This document shows positions 36,332 to 49,510 of a stretch of DNA of 64,000 nt, in pieces. Below the pieces are notes generated by a model. It saw nothing but the letters and a program-made list of their open reading frames with translations. It was not told the origin of the DNA and did no database searches. The translations under genes and the position numbers were made by a program. Each line of letters opens with the position of its first letter. Position 1 is the stretch's first letter. The DNA is from Azadirachta indica (Eukaryota; Streptophyta; Magnoliopsida; Sapindales; Meliaceae), in contig CM040452.1 in the NCBI GenBank assembly GCA_022749755.1, forward strand, positions 21,222,350-21,286,349, given 5' to 3'.

Positions 36332-39300
36332 ATGGCGAATCCGCCTCGAGGCCGTCGCACGCCACCATCGAGGTCCGTTTCCGGTTCATCATCCCGCTCC
36401 CGTTCTCGCTCCTACTCTCCCTCCGACTCTCGTTCCAGCTCCCGCTCTCGTTCCTCCCGGTCCAGATCCCTGTCGCGCTCTCGCTCCCGATCTTTCTCTT
36501 CCTCCTCTTCTCCTTCGCGTAGCGTCAGCTCCCACAGCCGCAGTCCTCCTCCGCAGCGCAATAAAAGGTAAATTTTCCATTTCGTTTTATATAATTTTCT
36601 TGTAAACTGTTCTACCCGTAATTAGTAGCAAAATTAAGTTCAATTCCATATAGCTCAAGATTTATATACCCTTTTATCAACGAACGATGAAATGGTAGCT
36701 TTGCGCCTTATAATTTCAGTGCGACGACGGAATTTTTACGGGATACTAAAATATGAAACTTGTTGGAAGTCCACAAACTGAAATTTAGTAGTTTATGAGC
36801 TACTAATTCATTGGGTTTAGTTTTCAACGGTGGAGCTTACCTTTCAAATACTTGCATTTTCAAGTTTAATGGAAGCGCGCATTTGATATCAAAAATATTT
36901 GTTTTTTTTCAACAGTCCAGCGGCATCAGCTAGGCGAGGTCGGTCCCCACCCCCTCCATCTAAAAGAGCTTCTCCACCTCCGAGGTAAATTTAATGTTCC
37001 AAATTCGTAGTTCAATTTTAAAATTTTGATTTTTGGAGATGAGTTCGATTTTCAAGTTTTTGTTTAAAGAAAGGTGTAGGATGTTATGTGTGGCAATTTT
37101 TTGGTTTGGATTTCTAATATTTTGGTTTTTAAATGGCATTTGTAGTTTTCTACTATGAAGTATGGTAGATGGTTGTCTAAACATTGGATTTTGCTCTCTC
37201 ATTTGTGAGAATGCAATACTATAATTATAGATCACTAAAAATCTGAAGATAGACTAATCTGGCCCTTGCTATCTGAGCAAACTCAGAAACTTACTAATTT
37301 TGATGTGCAGTTTCAACAAGCTAATATTTTCCAAGATCCAGCGTCCACGATGTGTTTGTGTACTCCTAACATTGTGTCCAAACTTATAACTGATTTCAGG
37401 AAAGCTTCTACAGAAAATGATTCTCTTGTTCTCTACGTCGATTCACTCAGCAGGAATGTGAATGAAGGCCATCTTAGAGAAATATTCAGTAAGTCATCCA
37501 CTTAGTTTCTAATATTTGGTGTCGCACCTTCGCCTCCTCATGTGGCTTTAATATGATTCTACATCTTGTAGTTACTGTGTTTGCACGCTGTGGCAATCTT
37601 TATATAATTAGAACTTCTGTTTATGTACTTTTGGACTATAGTTTTCCATTGAGAATTCATCCCGACAAATATTTTTTTGTTAGTTTTGAAGATTGGCTCT
37701 TTTCAGTTTTTCAGCTTTAGTATTGATGGTCATTTTCACCTGCTGCCATGCTTGCTTTAGATATGAAAAATTAATGTAAGAGATAAGAATACAAGCAATT
37801 TGCATCTTACTGCTAACATGCAAGCAATTTATTGGAGGAACTTTCCAGCTATGAATATTCTATTTGGTTATGATTGTCCTGGTGTTGTTTTTGTCTGTTA
37901 TTTTGCAGGTAACTTTGGTGAAGTTGTAGATGTGGAGCTGGTTATGGATCGTGCTGTAAGTTTATACAAGTTCTCTTGTATTGCCAAAATATGTATCTTT
38001 ACTCTACTCTAATTATTTGTTATGCATTATCAGGTTAATCTTCCAAGAGGAAGTGGATATGTTCGGTTCAAGACAAGGGCAGATGCTGAAAAGGCACAAT
38101 TATACATGGATGGTGTAGGTTTAACTTAGATTTGGGGGTTAAAAGTATTTTCTTTTAAGAATTTAGATTCTTTGGAACTGATATTGTTAAATTGGCTATT
38201 CGCAGGCCCAAATTGATGGGAATGTTGTTCATGCAACATTTACATTGTCTCTGCCAAAAAAGGTTTCACCGCCTTCAAAGCCTGTTGCAGCCTCTTCGAA
38301 GAGAGATGGTCCCAGAACTGACAATTTCAGTGCTGATATGGAGAAGGATGGACCAAAGCTACCAAGAGAATGTATTTCACTTACTGACATTTATTTTATA
38401 TGATACTTGTATTTATTTACAATACATAACAACATCTATATATTTTATCATATTATAACAGCTTCTCCCCGCCGGAAGCCACTACCCTCACCACGGAGGA
38501 GATCTCCTGGGCCTAGAAGAGGTGGATCTCCTCGACGACCCCCAGATTCTCCTCCACGTAGACGTGCAGGTTCCCCTGGTCGTCGTCGATTAGACTCTCC
38601 TTATCGCCGAGGTGATACCCCTCCCAGGAGGAGACTTGCTTCTCCACCAAGAGGTCGTTCTCCATCCTCTCCCCCACGGCGACATAGATCCCCTGCAAGG
38701 TTGGCTGCCAATTTCATTCATTACATGTCTGGTTGTTTAGCATGGAGTGTTGTTAAAACCTTTTGTCTAATTATTTTCCTTATAGGGCCTCTCCCCGAAG
38801 AATGCGCGGCAGTCCTGTCCGTAGACGTTCTCCTCTTCCTCCTAGGCGCCGGTAATTTGTCATTGATTAAATTTGTAAAATCTAGAAAATTGGATGGTTT
38901 AAAAGTATATCTAGTGATTGTAACCTTTGAACAAGGTGTAATGGAATGCAGAAAGCATTGCTAGTGGAAATTACTTGCATAAGAAGAATTCATTGCTTAT
39001 GACATTGGCTCTTCTAAGCAGATTGCAAAGAGAATAATAGATATCCTTTTTCACATTTGGTTGACTCTTTGCAAATATGAACAGAACTAGAATGCAGTAT
39101 GAGAACTTAGAAATTGGTGTAAATGAATATGCAACATGTGACACTCATAAATCCAGAGTTTTGTATGGAAAATTAATAAACCAATTGATTTAAAAATAAA
39201 AATGCTGATTCTAGTTCTTTTCTTATAATCAAAGTTTGTTTGCTTCAGTTCACCTCCTAGGCGGGCTCGTTCTCCTCCTCGAAGGTCTCCAATCCGTAGA

Positions 39301-40784
39301 CGCAGTCGCTCTCCAATTCGTAGGCCTTTGCACTCTCGTTCAAGATCTCTTTCGCCAAGGAGGTAAGATCTTGTTCTCATTTTAGTCTAACAAAAAAATT
39401 CAAACTGGTAATTTCCATGCTCTGAAATGTGATGTCTAACATACTATGAAACTGTAACTTTGTATTAAGTTCTGTTAATATTTTCTTTTTACTTTATACC
39501 CTTTCTAACAATGTATGTGTTTTTGGTGATTGGTCTAAAAGAGGGCGAGGACCAGCTGCAAGACGCGGACGGTCATCATCCTATTCTTCATCCCCTAGTC
39601 CGCGCAAGGTTTGTGTTTATTTTTTTCTGTTTTCAGTTAAAAACTTTCTTACTAGGTGTCTAATCTTTTTCATCATCTATCGACATCATAGCAGGTACCT
39701 CGAAGGATATCAAGGAGTCGTAGTCCTAGAAGGTAGTTTTTTCTCTCTTTCTATCTATTTGGCAAATTATTTGTATTTCCAAACTGATATTTTATTTCTG
39801 TTGTTAATTCATTAAGATACATGAATTTATTGTGTTTACACCATGCAATCAATGAGAACAATGATTTTTTTTTTCTTTTGTGTTGTTAAATATCACTTAT
39901 TATCTTCTTTTTGATGGTATATGGTGGGTTATTTGTTATTTTAAATTCTTAAACAATTAGATTTTATGGGTTCTATATTACCATTTTGTTTTGCTTTAAA
40001 GGCGAGATTTGAGAATTAAATGCTGGGTTGGTTCAATCATCTGTGGAATCTGTATTTTGCTAACAAATGTAGCGTTGAATCTGTGGAGTTATCAACATAA
40101 ATGCTCATAAGACAAAGGAGTATTAGAGCACAACATGTTCTTTTAAATATATAGTTTTTTGGAGGAACTGTGATTATATAGATGTTCTTTTCAATACTAT
40201 AACTTTATAAAAAATATCAAAGGTGGAGTTTAGATTCATAACAAGCAAGTAGATATTGCTTGATGGCAAATGGTTTGCTGCCAGAACCAAGCAAAAAGGG
40301 TAGAAAATCAGATCTCTGCGTGGTTGACATTTAGCAGTAGCTTATATCCTGGAATGATGGAATTGGTTTGCTCTTCAGTTTTCAGGTATGGGCTTAATTC
40401 CATGAATGATTATATCATCTCCACTCATAAAACATTCATCTATCAGAGAGACTAATACTTTATAGGTGGAACTTTTAAGGCCTCCGGAGTCTGGCCTTAG
40501 GCTTCTTCTATAATGCTTCTGTTTACCAATTTACAACCAATATCATATACGGCCCATGTCCTCAGAAGGAATGAAGAAAAGTTAATTCTCCCCGAGTGTT
40601 TTGACTGTTTTATCTGCACAATTTACTCATGCTCAGTGTGTTGTATGACAGCTTGGTTTCTTGGTACTTTAACTTGATTAGGTTCAGCTTTTGCTGATGG
40701 AAAGTGCTTTATATGTGTAGGCTTCTCAGAGGAAGAAGCAGTAGCAACAGCAGCAGCAGCAGTTCACCGCCTCGTAAACCATAG
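36332..40784 (+). CDS. SR45: SR45/RNPS1-type serine/arginine-rich splicing factor
   Basis: Twelve coding exons: 36332-36567, 36916-36984, 37400-37488, 37909-37955, 38034-38114, 38206-38371, 38462-38699, 38786-38851, 39249-39362, 39542-39608, 39695-39732 and 40721-40784; 424 aa, near the Arabidopsis SR45 length. Order: an N-terminal RS/SR-rich domain (residues ~10-80), a single RRM (LVLYVDSLSRNVNEGHLREI with RNP2; SGYVRFKTRADAEKA with RNP1), and a long C-terminal RS/RRxSP domain ending in a Ser run and PPRKP. SR45 works in the nucleus in splice-site choice, in the exon-junction/ASAP complex and in ABA and sugar responses. Every intron has GT–AG borders. The stop codon is followed at once by GTAGGT, a possible donor for a 3' untranslated intron. 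Confidence 0.95.
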
Positions 40785-42928
40785 GTAGGTAATTTTCTCT
40801 ACTATTATCTCTCTATCATTTTGTCTCCCTCCTCACCTGATGGTTATTGATGTAAAAGTGAATGATTCGAAAGTGAAGTTTTATATATAGACTTGGGAAA
40901 CGCTGTGAGGTTTCTGGTGTTGGTATTATTATCAAGGGTTGACTCAGTTGTAAGAAAGCTATCCGTCGATGTATTTGTCATCACAAATTATTGTTTGAAG
41001 ACCAACGAAAGCTTAACTTAATTAGTTTTTGTGCTTGCTTTTGTGGACAATCTCTCTGGTTTTCCACCGTCTGTTAGCAATGACGGCCTAAAGTGTCGAA
41101 CAATGCATTTCAAGTTTTCTGTTATATTTCTCAACTTATTCTTTACATTTAAGAAAATCGGGAAATATAATAGAATATTTGGAGGAGGTACGAAATGATT
41201 GACTGTGCTGTAGCATGACTCCTTATCTATATATAGACATAAAAAACAATCTTGCGTTCCATGTAGCAACTTTAATGTTGCAGTACCATATGATTCGATT
41301 TGAAATTTGGACAAAAACTACATCAATATGATTCATAAGAAATTGATTATTCTCTTTTTCTGTGCTCTGTAATAAAAATTCGCTCTTAACCACCAATTTT
41401 AGACACCCGAAAGAGAGAGCAATAAACTGTACAATGTGAACCTTTTCGTGCAATCAATCATTCCTACAAAAATGAACAAAAGGAAAATCGGTGAAGCGTG
41501 GTTGTTAAATCTTATCTGAACTAATTTGTGGTCGACCCTTAGCTCCAAAATCTCAACATTCTTTAATGAGGACAGTATGAGGACAGCATAATGAATGTAA
41601 AGCAACCGTAAACATGGTATGAAATCCTATTGACAAGCATTGCATGTAAAAGAGGCTGAAATGGACCAAAACCATGGACAGAGAAATGAGCACATATTCA
41701 TGTATCAGAAGATAATAAAAGCTTGTTTTTAAGTCTAAAAACAACTAGTAATTTTTCTAAACTTTGGGCCAACAGAAGAATACTTTTAACAAAGAGTTTT
41801 ACCCCGTCATGCAGCTTTTTTCCATTCTATTTTTAAGAAAAAAATATGGTATTTAGCGATTAATTGCAAAAGCATTTTAGACCACCACCCACTAATAATA
41901 AAACAAGTTAGTTAGAGCTAAGACCATATAGATTCAGAGAGTTTATGTATGTTAAACACTGTGTTTCTGTTACTTCAATCATACGAAATTAGTTCTTAAA
42001 AAGTTCACTTTAACTATAAAAAGATGTTAGGTTTTAACTTATTTAATTATGATTTGAAATTAATATATAATTTCATAAAAATGTCAACGATACCTGTACA
42101 AGCTGGCAAGCAACAAGAGGCGGAAAAAGTGGATGGTAACAAATGTAGAGTGAAGCACTGGAGAGAATCTCCGCACTTTTCAACTGTTTTCTTCTATTTG
42201 CACCTTTTCTCCTTCATCTCCCGCGCCAAACCCTAATTTCGATTTTTTCTTCTAATCCGCTTATTTGCATATCTTTTTTTACCTTAAAGGTTAGATTTTA
42301 TTCATATCTGTATTTATATTTATTAGAATTTGAAATTTGTGGGTTTCTTTTAGAAAATTAGTTTAGCAGAACAGATTTTTGTGCCACAGACGTGTGAAAA
42401 TTCAGTAAAATTATATAAATTATGCTTTTTTTAGCTGTTTAGATTGGGAGTAGCCAATGTTTTCATTTCTCTTTTTTCCCAGTTTCTATTTTTGTATTTA
42501 TGCTGTGTAGTGTACTCATAGGTTTCTATCTGGAATGCTTAATATTTGAATAGAATCAAATAAAGTTTAAATATGAGAAAAGAAGATTAGCTATTTAGGT
42601 TTGGCAATGGTCTTCGCTTTCGAGGGTTTTTTTTGTTTTATCTCAAAGAAAAAGGAAAATGCATATTGTTAGGGAGAAATATGTATCCATGACGTCGGAA
42701 TTGGGACAAAAATCAGTTGCATAATGTAGATGTTCGATTTTTGGATGAATGACTATGTGCAGAGTTGTTCACCATAATTAACATGGTTTTTCGGCTATAT
42801 TTTATGGCATTTGGTTTCTGTCACTGGATTGTTTAGTGTTTGAGACTGTTCCCACTTTTCATTTGTGCCGTTCACAGGTTGCTCAATGTGTTTTTCACAT
42901 TAGTTGGCTGGCTCAGTGAAAAGAGTTC
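40785..42928. other. SR45 3' flank and leader of the 2OG-like gene
   Basis: No gene was recognised. The part from about 42.1 kb looks like the 5' leader of the next gene: a donor-like GGTTAGATTTT follows at ~42290 and an acceptor CACAG lies near 42877, suggesting a 5' leader intron. Open frames on both strands are without domains. Confidence 0.45.
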
Positions 42929-45194
42929 ATGGCGGGCAATGGCCTGCCATCTCTGGGTCGTGTAAAGCTCACGGATCTAATACCTTCGGAAGGACTTCCT
43001 TCTGATTCTTACAAGTTATCCGTGTCGACTTTATCACAGTCATTTGCTCAGTATTCTGCTGCCATCATTCAGTTTCCTGCTAGTGATGTGCCTATCTTGA
43101 GATCTTGTTTAGAATCTGCTCGCCTCTACTTCCATCAAAGGCCATCATACCCAACCGCAGAAATGATCCACACAAATGATTCTCGTGAGTGGTGTAAGAC
43201 ATCTGGTTATTATGCCGATCCTCAATTGTGGCAGGAAGCTTATGATTACAGACCTGGCTTGACTCCTTCAGAACCCAGCAATTCATTGGAATTCCCTCCA
43301 GCAGGCTTGCCAGACATATTTGCTTTGCTTGGGAAGGCAGCCAGGGATATACTGGATGCCATCAGCTTCTATCTGAACTTGCGCAGCTCTCCTTTCACTG
43401 AAGTACTTGACAATGTTCCTTTGAGAAGTCGGGAGATCTCATCTTCAGTCTTGTCTGTTTGCTGTCATGCAAGACCATCATTTCAGGGAGCACAACACCA
43501 TAACTTAACCCAAGAGGACAGCCAGTTGGTTATGTATCCTGAACATGACCATCAAGTTGATAAAAGCCTTGTCTCTATTGTTAAGTCAGATAAAGCGGGT
43601 TTACATGTAAGAGACTTCCATGGTCGATGGGTGCTTGTGGACGGGGATCTTGGCCCTCAAGAAGCCATTGTCTACCCCGGCCTTGCACTCTATCAGGCAA
43701 CTGCAGGTTATGTTAACCCTGCGTTACACAGAACAGAGGTCAATAATATGCAGGGTGGCATGTATGGACGGTTTTCTTTGGCATTCAAACTCATGCCTAA
43801 ATCCATGAGCAGTCTTAGTTGTTCAGAGATGAGGGCAGCTGGTCATGGGGTTGAAGCTCAATTCCAGCTTCCCATACCAGTGGACGACTTCATGCAGAGA
43901 TCCCATCCAACGGATCAGCTCTTTAATAGGCAAAGTTTCCAGAGTTTCAATTTCCCTCCAGCCCATGATGGTGAGCCGAATTATAATAATATCCTTCTTT
44001 TGGTTACTTGACTGGAGATGTTATCTTTCCAAAAATTTTCGATAAACCATTTGGATGAACCTTATGTGTTAATGAATTTTCTTTGTTGATTCTCTTCTTA
44101 TTCTGCTCAGACTCGTTGTCTCACATTGCAAAACTTTTCTGATCACGGGCATTTCTCACTTTATCAACGGAAATTGAGGGGGTAAATGAGTGACAAACAA
44201 ATTAAGAGAAAAATACGTCAGTGGTGATGTTGAACTTTGGATTTGTTTTATGTCCCAGTTATGATTAGTTGCTTGTTTTTGAGCATTTCCTTAAAATTTG
44301 GTTATCTTCTAAATCAGGAGTTTCTCCTTCTCTTTCTTTGGGACAAAAAGGTCTCGCTGCGTGTGAAAACTGGGACGTGGCAATTATCTTTTATCATTAA
44401 AATACTTGATAAGAATTACATTATAAGAAAAGAAAGCAAATATGGTATATGCCAGAAGAAGTTTGAATTGCAGTCCAACTCATTTTTGTTGTTTCACCAT
44501 ATCTCATTCCTGTTTTCTTGGAGTAGTTCTTAGTGAGAAGCTTTTAACAGCAGGTCCTTGGGTCGATGAAATGCTGGTACAGGATCTATGAAACCAACAT
44601 TGAGGAGGAGGAAGAGCAATTCAAGATGCAAACCTCTGCCACCTTCCAAGAGGCTACGACTTGAGGCCCAGAGAGTTTTGAAGGAAAGAGTTCAGGACAT
44701 TGCAGATAGGAAGGGCATCAAGCTCCGATTCTGTAACCTCAGGGAGTGTGAGAACCACGTCCATGCACTTGACAGCCCATGTGCCAATATAAGAATGGAG
44801 ATCAAGTGGCCAGCTGGGGTGCCATTTGTTCATCCCCATGATTTACCCAATAAGGCAAAGATCAGTTTTCTCGAAGCATATGAACCTGGTTGGACAGCCA
44901 CTCATGATATGGATTTAAGTCCAACTGAACCTGGGCAGGCCAGTCAACACTCAGCAAACTGTAATTGTAATTTTCTTGTTCAAGTTCACATTTACATAAC
45001 CTTGCATCTTAGAGGCTATATATATATATATAAATATATATCTTATATTTCATGTTCCTCAGATGATCATGCTGCTAACTAATTGAATGAATTGCTGGCT
45101 GTCTTGTGAAGTTTTCCTTTTTGTTGCTTGGGTTTTCTCTCTTTGGCTTCAATCTCTAACGTCTGATTATGTGTTCGTTCATGCATCTGCAGAA
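42929..45194 (+). CDS. Plant-conserved 2-oxoglutarate/Fe(II) oxygenase-like protein
   Basis: Exon 1, 42929-43970, and exon 2, 44583-44966, with the stop codon TAA assembled across a third intron (T at 44966, AA at 45193-45194); 475 aa. If that intron is retained the frame runs on to 45082. Residues ~20-290 follow the isopenicillin-N-synthase-like fold: AGLHVRDFHGRWVLVDGDLG, ATAGYVNPALHRTEVNN (His267) and RFSLAF (Arg281-x-Ser283, the 2OG-binding pair). The proximal metal site reads H208-Q-V-D211 rather than the usual HxD, so catalysis is uncertain. The C-terminal ~125 residues are basic (TLRRRKSNSRCK, PPSKRLRLEAQ) with a likely nuclear signal. No biochemical function is known to me. Neighbour order suggests At3g12940, from memory. 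Confidence 0.85.
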
Positions 45195-47000
45195 ATGGAT
45201 GTCCATAATTTCTGACACATGGCCACCTTTGATCAACTTGGGACTACTTGGTTTGCAGAAACTGATCTCAGTTGTTTCCAGATGTGTTATGTGGCCATTA
45301 CCCTGCTTTGCTGGGATCCGAAATTGCCTCACTTGAATGCACCACACCTTCAGTTTCCAATTTCCACATTGCATGTTTACAATCATGATACATGTTGTCT
45401 GTAAACCACTTACAGTACGTGAATAGATAGTTTTCAGGTAAGTCCTGCTATATTGTCTTTTAGACCCTTCTCTCTTTTAATGCATGGATCAAGGGAGAGA
45501 GTTGCGGATTTGATCAGAGAAAGAGATGAAGCGATAAAATGAACCTTGCAGATGGGAAAGCTGCTAATCTTATTTTGTACCTTCATTATAGTTCTATGAT
45601 CTGAATCACTGAAAATGTCATTGCGGATACCCAATGCTAAGTGAGAAGGGAAGGAAAACTCTGTGGCCTTTGTATGAGAACTTGAAATTTTAGCCTATTT
45701 GCAGAAAGTGAAGTTATGATTTATGACTTGTTGATTACACTGATTCTTCATTATGTACCGAGTCAGCATGACCCAAGCCAGGCACGGAAAATAATGTGAC
45801 AGTATGTTTCAAGAATTTATACAGATTCCTGCGAGACTCGCATTTCAGACACAAATGTTTAGTAAATAAACACACGCGGAGCATGAATTAATTATTCTCT
45901 TAATGGGAGATTTTCTATTAAAAGTGAGATTCAATTTTTTCAAATAATCACTATTAAAAATTTGTATCAAAAATAATTCGATTGAATTAAAATATCCTCA
46001 AAAAATTATTTAAAAAATGACTAACATTTACTTTTATTAAGGGTATTTTCGTTTAAAATAATTCAAATGGATCATTTTTGTAACAAATTTTAAATAATAT
46101 TTATTGTTGAAAATTCATCTTAAGTTTGGAGTATTTTGATTAATTTTCTCTTAATTATTTAAAATTTTATAAGAAAATTAATATTATTTATATCGGAGTG
46201 TGATCAACATTTTTTTTTTCACAAAATTTTATATTAATTATAAATATTTACTGGTTAAAATTACATTTGATATATACATTAATTATAAATGATAAATATA
46301 ATTTCAACTATTAGATATACTTATATCCAACGGTTTACAATTAATGTAAAATTTTATATAAAAAAAATTGTTAATTCTGTTCTTATTTATAATTGTATAA
46401 ATAAAAATCAAATTCAATAACCATTTTAGTTAATTAAAATTTTCTAAAAAATTAAAAATTTAAAACACTCATGATTACGACAGATTAACTTCTAAAAATT
46501 AAGCACAATATAAACTCAGATCCACAAATCGAGTCGACAGGACCGAGAGACCTGCAATAGCAATAAATCATTCCTTAAATACGTGGCTTGGTGGAAATTG
46601 GGGCTGATAAAATAAAACCAACTATTTGACTTGAGATTCAGAGACTTCCATTTTCAAAATTCCTCAAGCTTCATTGGACAACTTCTACCCTGCCTGATAC
46701 ATGTTCGAGGCTACGAGCCCCTCAATGCTCTTAGCATACAAGCATTAGTTAAGCCCTTCCCTACGAAACAAGATTATGCAACAATTACAACAAAGCTGAC
46801 CTCAATTTTATTGCTCATTGCCTATTAATAAAAGACAATCTCAAGCTAAAGTAGTATGCCCTGAGAAACTCGAAATCAACCACGCTCAACCTCTCGCCAT
46901 TTGAGAATGTCAAGCAAACCAGTAACAGGCAGAGGTGAAATCTGCATCTCTGATAGCTGGCCAACACTGAATCTATTAGCACAAGCATTTTTATATGTTT
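45195..47000. other. Convergent 3' flanks of the 2OG-like and Iojap genes
   Basis: The left part holds the rest of the 2OG-like 3' untranslated region; the right part (about 46.6-47.0 kb) that of the Iojap gene. The middle, 45.9-46.5 kb, is extremely AT-rich. No coding region was recognised. Confidence 0.5.
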
Positions 47001-49510
47001 TCAATTCCTGAATGGAGGTTGGTTTTCAAAGGGTAGCTCAATGGGTGTTGCGTTTGCATAAAACTCTTCCAAATTGTAAAAAGCTCTGTGTTGTGGAAGA
47101 AATATGTGGATAACTACGTCACCTGAAATTAAGAAAAGAGACAATAAAGCTTGGTTTCTCAGCATACTGAATACACTGTCCAGAGAATGAACTTACAATG
47201 ATCAATGTTGAGGAGTCCAATTAAACTAATGTCTCAAAGCTGACTAGGAAAACAAAAGATTCTTGAGAAACATTCCAAGAAGCCTATCTCACAAATTCCG
47301 AATAAAATAAAACCACAAAGCTTCTGAACCATAAAATCATTACAAATTTCTTTCAAAAGTATGCTTTTCAGATGGACTGAATCCTCCTATAATAGATAAA
47401 TGCCAGATAGGAATGCAGAATAACCATCATTGCATAATGAAAATTTGCACAAAAATGTGCACAAAACGTATGCAGATAACTGAAATCTAATTAGTACTGA
47501 AATTGGAGGACAAATGAGGTCTAGCAAAAACAACTACAAACACATGATATCTTCCATCGACAAGATGAAAATGAGAAGTTAAGGTTTTTTTTTTATTTCA
47601 ATCTAACTCCATAAATAAATGAGAACCTATGTATTATCATGTAAGATAACCCACCAAAGTCTAAAAGGGTCCATGAGTTGGGTTTTGAGTCACCAGATGG
47701 AACTTTTCCATACTCTTTCTCAGCTAGATCTCTTATTCTAGACCTGTTGTGCAAATTGTAACCACAAAAGTTAGTCAAAGCATTGTGCAAATGAAGAGTG
47801 ACAATAAAATAATTCCAACAGAAAAGCATATCATCAAGTTAAAAGTTGATATACCCAATAGCATCAATTTGAGGGCGAGAAAATGCTGTTGCGATGATAA
47901 AAAACCGTGTCCAGTATACAAGAGGCTTCACAAAAAGAACCTTTATATCTGCAGCCTTCACATCACTTGCAACCTTGGCCATTGCCACAGCAACTATAGA
48001 TATGGCACAACATATCAATTGGTGTATAGTCTAATTAATATGTAACTATGGCCAAAGAGGTTTAAAAATATGGGACTTAATTTAGTATAAAATCCATCAA
48101 AACTTGAAATACAGCAAACCCAAACCAAGCATAAAAAGATAGAATAAATGTCAATTCCACAAAAGTTCATGTTTACATATTTCTCAGCTGTATAATAAAA
48201 ACCAAGATAAAAATAGTAAGAACAGAAGGATGGCAACATCAACATAAAAATCACCATCTAAAATGGAAATGCAAACAACTGTGTCAGAAAGCTTAGAGGA
48301 CATCTACATCAACCAAAATGTACATTATGCCAAAAGCAATCAGGTTAAATTTAAACATCCGGTACATTTATACCATTGACAAGTATGTTGTTAATTGGGA
48401 GATAATCTTACATGATAAGCTTTCAGCGTCATCATCAATTTCTGCAGTTGGAGGCTTTTGGTCAGTTCTCTTGAATACCACTTTTCCATACTTTTTAAAC
48501 AACTTGTCAAACATTTCATCGGTATCTTCATTTACATTCTGAAATATATATAACCCAGATCATAAAGCTGATTAAGGCACAAAATTACGAATTAGAAGTT
48601 TGCAAAACAGACAATTTCATAACTTGCAATATGAAGAAGGAGAAAACTCAATACTGGGATGAAAATTAAAGATGAACAATATTTTATATTATCTAATTAT
48701 GGACAAGTGTGCAATACGTTCTGAAATTTCTTTCACTGCCCACAAATTTAAACTTTCGATATTTCTTCAGAATAATTTCAAATGTACTTGTAAGGAGTTG
48801 TCAAGTAATTTTCATGAAGTCTCAACAGAAAAGAAGAAACTAAAAATCTAAATCGAACAATTCAGTTCAGTCCTTCCCCTCACGCATAACAGCTCAAAAC
48901 AACTCGTAATAGTTTCTCAACACGGGCCACAGTCTAAAGTAAAAGAAAACAACGTTTTGAATTTGGTTTTATGTTCAGTTGTGTTACACACTAAAGAACT
49001 CAAAAGAGCATCAGGTACCGAAGTTATTTAATTACTCCAATATTAAAGCAATCTTACACTTGCTTTAATTTGCTCAAGCAAATCATGCTATCTCTTGAAT
49101 GATATTTACAGCTACGTTCTGTGCCTATGTTTGGAAATATAAAGAAATTAAAAAGAGAAAAATAATTCTTCCATTTTTTACCATTTTCCTCAACAATCAA
49201 AACAAAAATGGACAGAAATAAAATACAACTTTACCGAAAGTGAGCTATCTTCAGCATCTTTTCCGTAAGCAAAATGCAGAGGCAAGTTCCTTGGCTTAAA
49301 CTTCATCAAGTTTCTGCTTCTGGGTGGTAGTTGCCAAAAGCACTTGCAATTCAGCAATTGGTGCCCATTAATACAGAACCAACCAAAATGCTTTCCAGGT
49401 TTGCTAGAGAGTTTCGGTTCGACACGACCCAGGTGCTGGAATTCTCCGACAAACCGGGTCCCAGCACTGGTACCGGCGCCGGTGAGGGATAGAGTAGTGG
49501 AAACTACCAT
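47001..49510 (-). CDS. Chloroplast Iojap / RsfS ribosomal silencing factor
   Basis: Five exons on the minus strand: 49510-49235, 48538-48412, 47993-47855, 47743-47655 and 47122-47001; 250 aa. The ATG at 49510 is the first real start; the frame is open further upstream but without an ATG. Residues 1 to about 90 are Ser/Thr/Arg-rich, a plausible plastid transit peptide. The RsfS domain follows: AVAMAKVASDVKAADIKVLF, IIATAFSRPQIDAIGSRI, SWTLLDFGDVVIHIFLPQ and REFY-like AFYNLEEFYANATPIEL. Bacterial RsfS binds ribosomal protein uL14 and blocks 30S-50S joining when nutrients are short. The plant protein, named for the maize iojap stripe mutant, is needed for plastid ribosome function. Arabidopsis At3g12930 is the likely orthologue. 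Confidence 0.93.
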
